Source of the DNA: a virus | DNA length: 64,000 bases | IMG/VR virus record: IMGVR_UViG_3300027983_001732 | Span: 1-64,000 of that record | Strand: one strand, 5' to 3' | Part shown: in pieces, positions 50,565-59,838 of the stretch | Layout: every line of letters starts with the position of its first letter | How positions within the stretch are numbered: position 1 is the stretch's first letter | Position numbers and translations under genes: made by a program | The notes under the pieces: generated by a model | Told to the model about the DNA's origin: nothing | Databases searched by the model: none | What the model saw: the letters and a program-made list of their open reading frames with translations, nothing else

Positions 50565-51695
50565 ATGAAGAAAAATGCAATTTTTTCATTGTTATCCATG
50601 ATGTTTGTTTTTACGTCTGGATGTGCCGAAAATAAGTCAACCAGTACCACTGCTGATGGCGGGACAGACACATCAATTGTAATACAAACTATGGCTCCTA
50701 CTGGACCGATTCCAGTGTTCTCAGTGGCTTCGTCGGAATATCCGAGTTGGTCAACTCTGATGGTTGCTGCCAAAGCAGGACTCATTAATGGTGCCCAAGG
50801 TGGCGATCCGGGTACTCTTGAAACAAAATGGAAAGTCGATCTTGTCCTTGAAGTCAAAGACTACGATCCTTGTTTGTCTATGTTTGCTAATAATGTTGTT
50901 GATGCCGTTTGCATGACAAACATGGACGCACTCAATCCATCCTTGGGTCGTCCATGCACTGCAATTTGTCCAACAAGTACATCAGTTGGTGCAGACAAGG
51001 TGATCGCTGTTGGTTACACTAAGCTGGAAGAATTGAAGGGTGTGAAGGTGTATGGACTCTCAAAAAGTGTTTCTCAGTTCTCATATGTTCGAGAACTCGA
51101 AATTAAAGGTTTGAATCCTGCGGAATTCCCTTTTGAAAATCTTGATCCAGCCGCCGCCGCCATCGCTCTTCAGAGCGGCAGCGGAGAAATCACTGCAATT
51201 TGTGTTTGGAATCCGTTTGCTTTGCAAACACTTCGCACAAATTCAAAAAGTACAACTATCACAGATTCATCGGTTATCCCTGAAGAGATCATTGATATGA
51301 TAGTTGTAGGCAATGACAGTCTTGCAAAAGACGGCGGAGAAAACTTTGCTGCACTTCTGTGTGACACTTATTACGAGGTTTGTAATAATCTCAACAGTTC
51401 TGACAAAGCCAAGGCTGATGCTACTTTAACGGCTCTGGGAGAAGATTTCAGCAATCTCCCACTGGATGACATGCGAATCATCGTGAAAGAAACTCAGTTT
51501 TACGACACGACAGAAAAGGGCATCACTCTTTTCAAAAGCGATTCTTTCAAGAACACAATGAAAACGGTTGTCAGCACATGCCAGAGAATTGAAATTCTGG
51601 ATGAGACAAAGGCGGAGCCAACTATTGGCTACAACGACGATGGGAAACAGTTGAATTTTTCCACAAAGTACATGGAGAAGGTCGCTTCTAATTAG
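50565..51695 (+). CDS. substrate-binding lipoprotein, NMT1-like
   Basis: Read from the ATG at 50565, with AGGAG upstream, the product is 376 residues. The lipobox FTSGC near residue 19 marks a lipoprotein. The mature part has VFSVASSEYPSWSTLMVAA, CLSMFANNVVDAVCMTNMDA and KVIAVGYTKLEELKGVKVYG, as in aliphatic sulfonate/nitrate/NMT1-type binding proteins. It has no OmpA-like end, unlike the other two. It is followed by a strong terminator and lies just before the permease. Confidence 0.83.
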   Translation: MKKNAIFSLLSMMFVFTSGCAENKSTSTTADGGTDTSIVIQTMAPTGPIPVFSVASSEYPSWSTLMVAAKAGLINGAQGGDPGTLETKWKVDLVLEVKDYDPCLSMFANNVVDAVCMTNMDALNPSLGRPCTAICPTSTSVGADKVIAVGYTKLEELKGVKVYGLSKSVSQFSYVRELEIKGLNPAEFPFENLDPAAAAIALQSGSGEITAICVWNPFALQTLRTNSKSTTITDSSVIPEEIIDMIVVGNDSLAKDGGENFAALLCDTYYEVCNNLNSSDKAKADATLTALGEDFSNLPLDDMRIIVKETQFYDTTEKGITLFKSDSFKNTMKTVVSTCQRIEILDETKAEPTIGYNDDGKQLNFSTKYMEKVASN

Positions 51696-51709
51696 CCTTT
51701 TATCGGAGG

Positions 51710-51749
51710 AATCCCCGTCACGGCGAGAACGTGACGGGGATTTTGTTTG
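51710..51749 (+). terminator. intrinsic terminator
   Basis: A 13-bp stem (AATCCCCGTCACG / CGTGACGGGGATT) with a seven-base loop, followed by TTGTTTG. It separates the substrate-binding lipoprotein from the permease gene. Confidence 0.85.
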
Positions 51750-51824
51750 TGTAATCGTTAGGATCTTGTTTTTCAATGAGTTAAAAATTAAATCACGATC
51801 TATCAGAAATACGAAATTAATGTC

Positions 51825-52703
51825 ATGAGAATTAAACAGCCGATTAAAAAACGATGGAAAGTTTTGTTGGGCGTGATTGGAGTTGCGATTTTGTTGGGTT
51901 CATATAGTTATTTGTCTCGACTTCAACACGCAAAAAATCCAACAGACACAACGATGCCAAATTTGACTCAGTTGATGGATGGATTGAGATTAGTGACTAC
52001 TCCTCGTGAAAATAGTATGCACGCTGCGTTTGGAGTCGTTGAAGAGAAATCAAGTAATCCGATCATCAGACTTTGGACTCAAGCATGGAAAACCATGCTT
52101 ATTAAAGATGGCTGGGCAACATATAGTCGCCTTGCCAAAGGATTAGTCTGGGGTTGTGTAATATCTGTTGTGCTTGGCACATTGATGGGTTGTTTTGAGA
52201 GTTTGGCTGGCTTTATTTTGCCAACCCTCTCATTCTTGTCAAAAGTTCCCGGAACTGCTATGCTTGCTGTGTTCTTCGTGTTGGCTGGAACTGGCGAGAC
52301 AATGTTTATTGCCATGATTGGATTCGGAGTTTTACCAACACTAACACAATCTGTATATCTTTCAGCCAGAGACGATCTTCATCATGAAGAAATTGATAAA
52401 GCTTATACGTTGGGAGCGAGTAATCTTGAGGTGATTTGGGAAGTTGTTTTTCCTCAAATTCTTCCAAAAGTTTTAGACAACATTCGATTGCAATTAGGTC
52501 CAGCGATGGTTTTTCTGATTGCTGGCGAGATGCTTGTTGGTCAAGTCGGAATGGGATACCAGATTCGTATGCAACAAAGATTATTGCACATGAACGTGGT
52601 TTATGATTACATCTTGATTCTTGGTGCTACTGGACTGTTGTTGGACAAAGGGATGTTGTCCTTCCGTCAGTGGTGGTGCCCTTGGTATGATCGAAACAGA
52701 TAA
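51825..52703 (+). CDS. ABC transporter permease (BPD_transp_1, TauC/SsuC-like)
   Basis: A 292-residue membrane protein with a first helix at residues ~10-28 and about five further hydrophobic segments. The EAA-like coupling loop is present as TLGASNLEVIWEVVFPQILPK (the E...G element). Preceding LTFLSKVPGTAMLAVFFVLAG-type segments match the TauC/SsuC/NrtB class. It would carry the substrate across the inner membrane with the ATPase at 52687. The ATPase gene overlaps its end, so the two are coupled. Confidence 0.85.
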   Translation: MRIKQPIKKRWKVLLGVIGVAILLGSYSYLSRLQHAKNPTDTTMPNLTQLMDGLRLVTTPRENSMHAAFGVVEEKSSNPIIRLWTQAWKTMLIKDGWATYSRLAKGLVWGCVISVVLGTLMGCFESLAGFILPTLSFLSKVPGTAMLAVFFVLAGTGETMFIAMIGFGVLPTLTQSVYLSARDDLHHEEIDKAYTLGASNLEVIWEVVFPQILPKVLDNIRLQLGPAMVFLIAGEMLVGQVGMGYQIRMQQRLLHMNVVYDYILILGATGLLLDKGMLSFRQWWCPWYDRNR

Positions 52704-53673
52704 CATGAGTGGAAAAGTCGTCCTGAATATTGAACACGTGAGTCAATGGTTCGGCAAAAACCGTGTCTTACATGACATAAATCTAAAAATTGTACAGGGT
52801 CAATTTGTTGCCCTTGTTGGTCCTAGTGGATGTGGCAAATCAACTTTGTTGAGAGCCATTCTTGGAACTCAACCACCAAAAGAAGGTGTGGTAGAGACAG
52901 ATGGCGTTCGAGTTCTTGGACCAAATCGCAATGTTGGAATTGTGTATCAAAAATACGGATTGTATCGATTTTTGACCGTTCAAGAAAATGTAGCATTTGG
53001 TCCAAAGCTTGACAAAACTCAGATTCGTCATCGTGCGTTCATGCCTTGGCATTGGTTGCCGCTTAAAAAGAAACAGCATGAGGAGTCACAGGCGATGCTG
53101 GAAAAGCTTCGCTTAAAAGATTCTCATGATAAGTATCCCGGCGAGCTTTCTGGCGGGATGCAACAGCGTGTTGCGATTGCACAAGCTCTTGTAATGAAGC
53201 CAAAAATATTGTTACTTGACGAACCATTTGGTGCTCTTGATGAATCAACTCGTGAAGAGTTACAGTTAATGCTGCTTAAACTTTATCAGGAAAATTTGAT
53301 AGCCATTAAGAGCGGTGAAGATCCACCTTGGACTGTCATCATCATAACTCATGAGTTAAATGAAGCATTTTACGTTTCTGATCGAGTTATTGGGCTGTCA
53401 AGAAACTGGTATGAAAATCACGAATATATGAAAAAAATAAATTTTGGGGAAGAGCTAGGCTCAACTAAAGTTTGGGATAAAGCTGCTCCAACATTTCATC
53501 CAGACGAACCAAAAGATATTACACGATTTATCACTATGCGTGACGAATTGAGAAATTCAGTTTTAAATGGGACTGACAATGTTGAGCGCAATGCTCATGT
53601 TAGTTTTTGGAATGACCTCGAAAACGGGGTCGGAACTGGCGTTGCATTTACAAAAGGAATAAGTCATGAGTAA
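52687..53673 (+). CDS. ABC transporter ATPase, nitrate/taurine type
   Basis: Read from the ATG at 52687 (an ATG at 52705 is also possible), about 328 residues. Motifs: Walker A GPSGCGKST, Q-loop VYQKYGLY, signature LSGGMQQRV, Walker B ILLLDEPFGALD and H-loop IITHEL. The last ~75 residues beyond the ATPase fold are unusual and acidic. It pairs with the permease at 51825. Its end overlaps the CinA-like gene by eight bases. Confidence 0.9.
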   Translation: MIETDNMSGKVVLNIEHVSQWFGKNRVLHDINLKIVQGQFVALVGPSGCGKSTLLRAILGTQPPKEGVVETDGVRVLGPNRNVGIVYQKYGLYRFLTVQENVAFGPKLDKTQIRHRAFMPWHWLPLKKKQHEESQAMLEKLRLKDSHDKYPGELSGGMQQRVAIAQALVMKPKILLLDEPFGALDESTREELQLMLLKLYQENLIAIKSGEDPPWTVIIITHELNEAFYVSDRVIGLSRNWYENHEYMKKINFGEELGSTKVWDKAAPTFHPDEPKDITRFITMRDELRNSVLNGTDNVERNAHVSFWNDLENGVGTGVAFTKGISHE

Positions 53674-54214
53674 TAAAGCTGTCGAACAACGATCAAATGA
53701 AACAAATGTCAGTCTTGCCAAAAGTATTCAACAAAGTCTTGTAGAACTCAATGACAAGGTAGTTTTTGCAGAAAGTTGCACTGGCGGAGAGATTTCGGCT
53801 ACTCTGGCAAGTTTGCCCGGAATTTCACAAAATTTGTGTGGCTCATTTGTTTCTTATCGTTCTTATAGCAAGCAACAGTGGTTGGGAGTTGATTGCCGAA
53901 CTATCGCAAAACACACAACTGAAAGCGAAGAAGTCGCCAATGAAATGGCTAAAGGAGCTTTACAGAAGACTCCAGAAGCGTCATGGGCTCTGTCTGTTGT
54001 CGGTCACTTTGGACCTGATACTCCTTCAGATAAAGATGGAGTAATTTACATCTGCGTCATGCGTAGAACGAGAAAAGGCAATTTGAAGATTCAAGAAAAT
54101 GTAAAACATCATCTTAGTGTTGTTGATCGTTCTGTTCGTCAAAAGATAGCAACAGAAGTGTGTTTGAGTACGTTGGGTCGAATTTTGATTAAACGTAAAT
54201 CAGATATAAAATAA
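53666..54214 (+). CDS. CinA C-terminal-like nicotinamide-nucleotide amidase (PncC)
   Basis: A 182-residue protein with VVFAESCTGGEISATL near residue 30, the catalytic Ser in ESCTGG, SFVSYRSYSKQQWLGV and SVVGHFGPD further on. This is the CinA/PncC nicotinamide-nucleotide amidohydrolase pattern, which returns NMN to the NAD salvage pathway by removing its amide. The ADP-ribosylglycohydrolase at 60982 is another NAD-related function. Confidence 0.87.
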   Translation: MSNKAVEQRSNETNVSLAKSIQQSLVELNDKVVFAESCTGGEISATLASLPGISQNLCGSFVSYRSYSKQQWLGVDCRTIAKHTTESEEVANEMAKGALQKTPEASWALSVVGHFGPDTPSDKDGVIYICVMRRTRKGNLKIQENVKHHLSVVDRSVRQKIATEVCLSTLGRILIKRKSDIK

Positions 54215-54314
54215 TTGATATTGCCGTTGAGAAGATTGGACCTAAAGTCGTCACCGATTGATCCAGAAATTACTACTGCCACATGCGAAAAACTTTTCTT
54301 AGAACGGTGTAATA

Positions 54315-55244
54315 ATGGCTAAAGTTGTTTTGGTTATTGGCTATAACGCTTCTGGCAAAAGCACGCTTGTGAAAGAGTTTGTTGATGCTGGATACAAACG
54401 CATCAATCGTGATGAGATGGGAGGAACTCTTGAAAGTCAAGCAGAATATGCTCGTGTTTCTCTTGATCATGGAGATGATGTTGTTCTTGACAACACATAT
54501 CCAACAATTGAAAGTCGGAAGTCGATAATTGCTGTAGCCAAATCATTCAATGCGTCTGTCACTTGTGTTTGGCTGACCACAAGTTTTGAAGATGCGCAAT
54601 TTAATGCTTGTCTTCGCATGGTTGGCAAGTATGGAAAATTGATAGAGCCAGAAGGTTTCAAGAAAATCAAAGATCCAAACTGCTTTCCTCCAGCAGCACT
54701 TTTTAATTATAGAAAGATTTTTGAAAAGCCTGCTTTGACTGAAGGGTTTGATTCCATCGACAAACGTCAGTTTGTTCGTGTGTGGCCTGTTGATTACACT
54801 AACAAAGCTCTTCTGCTAGATTATGACGGAACACTCCGTGTGAGCGTTGGTGAAAAAGAGTGGCCAGAAAAAACATCTGACGTGAAAGTTCTTCCGGGCC
54901 GCACAGAGCGGTTACAAAAATATGTCGATGAAGGATATTTGCTACTTGGCATTTCAAACCAATCTGCTATCGCCAAAGGACTTGATGAACAGAAGGTGAT
55001 TGATTGTTTTAAAAAGACGAATGAACTTTTGGGACATGAAATTGAATTCATGTTTTGTCCTCACAACATCCCTCCTGTAAAGTGTTTTTGTAGGAAGCCA
55101 CATACTGGCATTCCTGCATATTTTATCAACAAGTACAAGCTAAATCCAGCAGATTGTATTCTTGTTGGTGATCAAACAACAGACCAAACTTGTTCTACAA
55201 GAGCAGGAATGAAATTTTCTTGGGCCAAAGATTTTTTCGCATAA
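54315..55244 (+). CDS. bifunctional polynucleotide kinase 5'-kinase/3'-phosphatase
   Basis: A 309-residue two-domain enzyme. Residues 1-155 hold a P-loop kinase (VLVIGYNASGKSTLV at residues 4-18, INRDEMG and VLDNTYPT). Residues ~165-309 are a HAD phosphatase with LLLDYDGTLRV, and later FCRKPHTG, then CILVGDQTTDQ. The kinase-then-phosphatase order is as in T4 Pnkp and PNKP-like repair enzymes, which heal broken RNA or DNA ends. A nick or RNA ligase would be expected with it, but I see none in the window. Confidence 0.88.
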   Translation: MAKVVLVIGYNASGKSTLVKEFVDAGYKRINRDEMGGTLESQAEYARVSLDHGDDVVLDNTYPTIESRKSIIAVAKSFNASVTCVWLTTSFEDAQFNACLRMVGKYGKLIEPEGFKKIKDPNCFPPAALFNYRKIFEKPALTEGFDSIDKRQFVRVWPVDYTNKALLLDYDGTLRVSVGEKEWPEKTSDVKVLPGRTERLQKYVDEGYLLLGISNQSAIAKGLDEQKVIDCFKKTNELLGHEIEFMFCPHNIPPVKCFCRKPHTGIPAYFINKYKLNPADCILVGDQTTDQTCSTRAGMKFSWAKDFFA

Positions 55245-55325
55245 ATGGAACATTTATGAGCGATCGCAAAACAGAAAAAAGTCGCTTCGAAGCAAGAGAA
55301 TTCATAATAAGAAGAAGATCAGAAC

Positions 55326-57005
55326 ATGAGTTTTGTTAAAGCCCTTAAAAAGATCATCAACAGCGGACAATCTAGGTCAATTATTTTGACCGGTAATGTA
55401 CACGATCTTTTCTTCGATGGAAAAAAATATGTTCCTTTGATGCCTTTTTTATCTTCTCAGTGTAAAGCTGATCCAGATTCAAAAAGCAAGGGTATCACTC
55501 AAATTTTGTTTGAGTTAAATCATCCAATTGAAATCGTTGGTCCATGTGCCGATGAATTCAAAGGAATTTGGTCTTCTTCAAATCAAAAATCATTAGATGA
55601 TCGACTCAGCGAAAGTAATTCCAATGCGACTTTTGCATTAGAATTACTGCGTCAAATGGCAGAGTGTAATCGTCGCAGTAAGACTTCCAGAAACAATCTT
55701 CTGATGTTTATTGAATCAGCAGACATGTTGCTGCCAGAGGAAGAGATTAGTCGAATGTCGCTGTCTGATCGCAAGCGTGTTGCGATTATCCAAGATTGGT
55801 TCAGTGATCCTTTTTTTATGGAGGCTGGAGATAGCGTAGTTCTGATTTCAGAATCAAGGTCTGCTTTGCATAGTCGAGTCACTCGACTGCCACATGTACT
55901 TTCAGTTGATATACCGCTTCCAGATCATTCGGAACGTCTGGATTTTATCAATTGGTTTAGAGAACTGCGTTTTGACGTACATACAATATTTTGTACCATC
56001 AACCCAACGATTGTCGCAGATCAAACATCTGGCTTGTCGATCCACGCAATTCGACAGCTTATTTTATCTGGAGATCTGTCTCCTTCAAACATCAGCGGAA
56101 AAGTCGAAGAATACATGATCGGACAGCTTGGAGAAGGGGTCGTTGAGTTTCAACGTCCTGTTCACAAATTGGATGATGTGATTGGGTTTAGTCGAGTTAA
56201 ATCATTCATGAAGAATGAACTCATTCCCGGATTTATGGATGGGTCAATTAGTGGTGCTGCTGTAGGTGGACCAATTGGTAGCGGAAAAACATTTATTTGT
56301 GAAGCTGTAGCTTCTGAACTTGGAATTCCAGTTATTGTTCTTAAAGCTATTCGATCAAAATGGTTTGGAGAAACTGATCAAATTTTTGAGCGTCTGCGTC
56401 GTTTGTTAGAGACATTCCATAAGGCTGTTATTTTTGTGGATGAAGCTGACACTCAATTTGGAGATATACAAGATGACAGTGGAGGCGGCACAGAAAAACG
56501 TCTGACAGGCAAGATTCAAGCGATGATGAGTGACGTTCGTCTTAAAGGAAGAGTAATTTGGTTCCTTATGACAGCAAGAATTCATCGTTTGTCTCCAGAC
56601 ATTAGACGACCGGGTCGTATGGATTTAATTATTCCGATTCTTGACCCAGAAGGACAAGACAAAATTGATTTTATTTCTTGGGCTTTTCGTGACATAGAAT
56701 TAGAAAAAGATCTTTTTCTAATTCTTGCAGCAGTTGACGGCTATTCAGCCGCCACATTTTCTGCTCTTAGGTCTCGAATAAAATCAAAAGGATGTAAGAC
56801 TGTTGAACAAGCACTTGAAGTTGCAGACGATATTCTCCAACCAGACATTGAGGACACACGTCGCTATCAAACACTTCAGGCACTGATGAACTGCACTCGA
56901 AAGAGTTTGTTGTTTGACAATTCAGTGACACCGTTGCAAGTCAAACAAGAACGAGCTAAGTGGAAAAATGAACTTGTTGAGTTAGAAAAAAAAGGGCTTA
57001 AATAA
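55326..57005 (+). CDS. AAA+ ATPase
   Basis: A 559-residue protein. The N-terminal ~260 residues form a domain with a degenerate ATPase-like fold (FALELLRQMAECN, then LLMFIESADMLLPEEE). The C-terminal AAA+ module has Walker A GPIGSGKTF, Walker B AVIFVDEAD, sensor WFLMTARIHRL and the arginine region DIRRPGRMDLI, as in FtsH/Cdc48/ClpV-like ATPases. The function in phage is unknown; protein remodelling is likely. A short frame (55256-55339) overlaps its start and may be a leader peptide. Confidence 0.85.
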   Translation: MSFVKALKKIINSGQSRSIILTGNVHDLFFDGKKYVPLMPFLSSQCKADPDSKSKGITQILFELNHPIEIVGPCADEFKGIWSSSNQKSLDDRLSESNSNATFALELLRQMAECNRRSKTSRNNLLMFIESADMLLPEEEISRMSLSDRKRVAIIQDWFSDPFFMEAGDSVVLISESRSALHSRVTRLPHVLSVDIPLPDHSERLDFINWFRELRFDVHTIFCTINPTIVADQTSGLSIHAIRQLILSGDLSPSNISGKVEEYMIGQLGEGVVEFQRPVHKLDDVIGFSRVKSFMKNELIPGFMDGSISGAAVGGPIGSGKTFICEAVASELGIPVIVLKAIRSKWFGETDQIFERLRRLLETFHKAVIFVDEADTQFGDIQDDSGGGTEKRLTGKIQAMMSDVRLKGRVIWFLMTARIHRLSPDIRRPGRMDLIIPILDPEGQDKIDFISWAFRDIELEKDLFLILAAVDGYSAATFSALRSRIKSKGCKTVEQALEVADDILQPDIEDTRRYQTLQALMNCTRKSLLFDNSVTPLQVKQERAKWKNELVELEKKGLK

Positions 57006-57086
57006 TAAATTTAGGAACAACACGGATTTGACTCTGTGTCATAAATTATTTGCAGTTTGATGTCCTCTGTTGCAATCAGTGAACAT

Positions 57087-57122
57087 AAATTTCGAACGGC
57101 GATTTCCCGCCGTTCGAAATTT
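57087..57122. terminator. bidirectional intrinsic terminator
   Basis: A 15-bp perfect inverted repeat (AAATTTCGAACGGCG and its complement) around ATTTCC, between the convergent AAA+ and UvsW-like genes. A T-rich tail follows in both directions. Confidence 0.85.
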
Positions 57123-57134
57123 ATTCTAATGTTC

Positions 57135-58580
57135 TTAAAAATTTGTATTTTCTAACATTACAACATCGTGTCCTTCTCTCTTCAGAACTTCAATTCTCCA
57201 TTCTGAATGTTTGCGAAGATAATCATTGATGTTAAACATAAAATCGTGATATCTCAGTTTCTCTTTATCGTTGGCTGTTCTCAATCCACGTCCCATCAAC
57301 TGGATTACGTTGTGTGCTCCTTCGCCGCCAGCAGCGTTAATCAGGTCATGAATTTTAATATTGATCCCAGCAGTAATGATCTGTCTCATGACAATTGCAA
57401 CTGATTTATCTCCTTCTTTCAAAGCGTTGATTACCGGTTCTCTTTCTTTAAGAGAATTGTTTCCCTGAATAAATTTTGATCCCGGAATCAATTGTTCAAG
57501 ATAATGCCCTTGTTCAATTCTTTCGACAACAATCAATGTTCTTCCCGGACAAGTAGCTGTAAGATTTTTTACTACATCATGAAAATGAAAGTTTTGTTCG
57601 ATGCCAAGTTTAACCGCATCTTGATATGGTTCGTGAATTAGACTTGGATTGTTAATGGGATACACAAAGCAGTTGCTGTTTGACAAAATATTTCTTTCTT
57701 GAAGATCTTTTGTTGTAAGCAATCCACTTTCGGTTGTTGTTGTTTTAAATACAGGTCCAAAATATCCTTTTACACTGTATTTGTGGACTTGATCAATTTT
57801 CTTTTTATCCCATTTGAACGGAGTGGCCGAGAATCCGATACGTATCGCCGCATTGGACATTTTCTTATAGCCACGAATTGGAACATCAGACATACAATCA
57901 TGAACTTCATCCACGAGCAACACTTTGAATTTTGGCAACAAATTCTTTAATGATTCAAATGTTTGTTTGTGAACGGTGGCACACATGACAAAGTTTGGTT
58001 CTTTGTATTTGTCATACCATCTTCCAAGACCTTGCACTCCCCAATTATTCATTTCTTCCCAGTTCTGATGAACCAAGCTGGCGTTCTTTGTTAGAAATAA
58101 AACTGGAGTCTTTGGCGGCAATGACTTTAGAATAGAAACTAAAATGAACGTCTTTCCTGCTCCAGTTGGTGCCACAACAATTCCACGATTGTGCTTGAAA
58201 CATTGATTTGCTAAGTCTGGCTGATAATCATGCAACGTGATTGGATTCATTCCTGTAGGAAGACATTGATTAAGGAATTGATCGTCAATTGATTGATTGA
58301 GCCATTTTGTTGGCGTTCTATCGTCAATGAATGTGTATGGTTTTTTTAACACACGTAGAGCGCCCATGATCTCTGGCAGCAAACCGGTTAAAAACTTTCC
58401 GGTTTTGAGATCAAAAAACTCTTTCCATCCATCCCACTTCTTTTTCTTGTAAGCAATGTTGTGCCAATAATTGGGCGGACGAAACCTGAGATTTTCGTGA
58501 AGCGTGTTGAGAAGGTCTCGATCTGTCGAAACCAATCGTCCGTATAGATTGTCTGCCTGTAACACCGTCGTGTGGTCCAT
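57135..58580 (-). CDS. UvsW-like superfamily 2 helicase
   Basis: The 481-residue helicase has an N-terminal substrate domain, then Walker A VAPTGAGKTF near residue 135, the DEVHD box near 223, SATPF and a second RecA domain with RTLIVVERIEQG and LMGRGLRT. The order and DEVHD/GFSATPF motifs fit UvsW, which remodels branched DNA and R-loops during recombination-dependent replication. A TATAAT-like -10 lies at 58605-58610 on its strand, upstream of the start. Confidence 0.87.
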   Translation of the reverse strand: MDHTTVLQADNLYGRLVSTDRDLLNTLHENLRFRPPNYWHNIAYKKKKWDGWKEFFDLKTGKFLTGLLPEIMGALRVLKKPYTFIDDRTPTKWLNQSIDDQFLNQCLPTGMNPITLHDYQPDLANQCFKHNRGIVVAPTGAGKTFILVSILKSLPPKTPVLFLTKNASLVHQNWEEMNNWGVQGLGRWYDKYKEPNFVMCATVHKQTFESLKNLLPKFKVLLVDEVHDCMSDVPIRGYKKMSNAAIRIGFSATPFKWDKKKIDQVHKYSVKGYFGPVFKTTTTESGLLTTKDLQERNILSNSNCFVYPINNPSLIHEPYQDAVKLGIEQNFHFHDVVKNLTATCPGRTLIVVERIEQGHYLEQLIPGSKFIQGNNSLKEREPVINALKEGDKSVAIVMRQIITAGINIKIHDLINAAGGEGAHNVIQLMGRGLRTANDKEKLRYHDFMFNINDYLRKHSEWRIEVLKREGHDVVMLENTNF

Positions 58581-58740
58581 TTTGCCCTTCCTTGGATATG
58601 TAGGATTATAGCCGATAACTCTTTAACCAGAAACCTCAAATCTCAGGCTTTACATGTCGAATATCTCATCGTAAAATCTGTTTTTCAATTGACGATTGTA
58701 CTGGTGACATCGGAATGTTCATGATTCAGAATGTGTGACA

Positions 58741-58769
58741 TTGACTCAGGGATTTTTCTAGTGTAAAAT
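58741..58769 (+). promoter_or_regulatory. sigma70-type promoter for 58824-59769
   Basis: TTGACT (58741-58746) and TAAAAT (58764-58769) are separated by exactly 17 bases, 54 bases upstream of the first start. The rest of 58581-58823 holds no gene that I can see. Confidence 0.7.
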
Positions 58770-58823
58770 TTTGTGATCGTGTGTGCGGTGTGCTTCTTGA
58801 TTTTTTAATGCCAGATTGGGGAA

Positions 58824-59024
58824 ATGAAAATGCCAAAGTCAAAAACAACTGTTGATTGTGATCTCAACAATACAATTTCTAAAACCTTCTCTTCAGAGCA
58901 GGTTCGGATTGCCGCTTATCTCAACTGGGAAAAGCAAACAGGTGGGAATCCTGTTGACGAAGATTCCACTCGCCAATTCTGGCTGGAAGCAGAACAGCAA
59001 GTGACATCACAGGACAATCAATAG
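58824..59024 (+). CDS. DUF2934-type small protein
   Basis: A 66-residue protein. The core IAAYLNWEKQTGGNPVDED then FWLEAEQQV is the pattern of the DUF2934 family (a short A.Y.W...G.......W..AE helix-turn), a small helical domain found across bacteria. No known function. Promoter directly upstream; the next gene starts 35 bases later and is probably in the same transcript. Confidence 0.7.
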   Translation: MKMPKSKTTVDCDLNNTISKTFSSEQVRIAAYLNWEKQTGGNPVDEDSTRQFWLEAEQQVTSQDNQ

Positions 59025-59058
59025 TCGAATTTGTCGCTAGCAACAAGGAATATGAAAT

Positions 59059-59769
59059 ATGTTATCAGCCAATGGTCGCAGTCGAACACTGTTTGAAGTT
59101 CTAGCTGGTCGGAATCAGAAAGACATGAGACCATTAGAATTGCAGTATCATAACCCGCTCGAAGCCAAAGTTGGTTGTACAGTTACTTTTGAACATGAAC
59201 CTGAAATCGCTGGTATCAAATTTGTTGTTGAAAGCATTTCTGTCTACAAGACAAGGATTGGTTCAAAAGACTTCTTTCATACAGACTATCACCTCAAAGG
59301 AATCAGTCTTTATCACGACGACCCAGTGTGTTTGAGATTGCGGCTTTTATCCGATGATAAAGCTGACAACGGAATGCGAGTGCAAAAGTTGTATTTGCAC
59401 AATGAAATGGAATACGATGAGACGTTTTACAAAGATCGTCTTGGCGATCCAAGCGGTGAAATTAAGCTTACGGAAGATGACGAAGGAAACGCTCTTGAGG
59501 AACCATATAAATATTGGCGTGTAGAAGATGTCATCGATCCATACAATTCTCGTTTGACTGTCCTGCGGGACGTAGACGGGGATGGAACCATCGACGATGA
59601 AGAACTTGAACACAAAGATGTGATTTACTGGGAGTATTCTCGTCTAACAGACGATGTAGCAGGCAATGAAATTACTGAATTCCTGACCGTTGAGATGGAT
59701 AAGTCAACTGGTTATTTCAGGCTTCTTTGTGGAACATCTGTGATGCCGTCTCAAATTTCAGTGTTCTGA
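59059..59769 (+). CDS. hypothetical strand-rich protein with EF-hand-like loop
   Basis: A 236-residue acidic protein, mostly strands. An EF-hand-like calcium loop DVDGDGTIDDEE occurs at about residues 171-182. The PLELQYHNPLEAKVGC opening is similar to proteins associated with bacterial membrane-stress loci, but I cannot name the family firmly. A terminator follows. It might belong functionally with the PspA/VWA genes, but the distance makes this speculative. Confidence 0.65.
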   Translation: MLSANGRSRTLFEVLAGRNQKDMRPLELQYHNPLEAKVGCTVTFEHEPEIAGIKFVVESISVYKTRIGSKDFFHTDYHLKGISLYHDDPVCLRLRLLSDDKADNGMRVQKLYLHNEMEYDETFYKDRLGDPSGEIKLTEDDEGNALEEPYKYWRVEDVIDPYNSRLTVLRDVDGDGTIDDEELEHKDVIYWEYSRLTDDVAGNEITEFLTVEMDKSTGYFRLLCGTSVMPSQISVF

Positions 59770-59778
59770 ATCGCAAAT

Positions 59779-59813
59779 GAAAGGTCCGTTGCGACCTTTC
59801 GTTTTTATTTTTG
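59779..59813 (+). terminator. intrinsic terminator
   Basis: An 8-bp stem (GAAAGGTC / GACCTTTC) with CGTTGC loop, followed by GTTTTTATTTTTG. It ends the 58824-59769 transcript. Confidence 0.85.
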
Positions 59814-59838
59814 TATGTCATTGGATTAGGATAATTAC

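Noticed and set aside
44098-53673. Host contamination explaining the transporter genes
   Set aside because: The block overlaps phage-like genes at both ends without a break: HNH endonuclease to the left, CinA-like gene overlapping the ATPase to the right. I keep it as phage, pending read-level proof.
55256-55339. 27-residue frame upstream of the AAA+ gene
   Set aside because: No ribosome-binding site and no relatives known; it overlaps the AAA+ start, so it is mentioned only as a possible leader.
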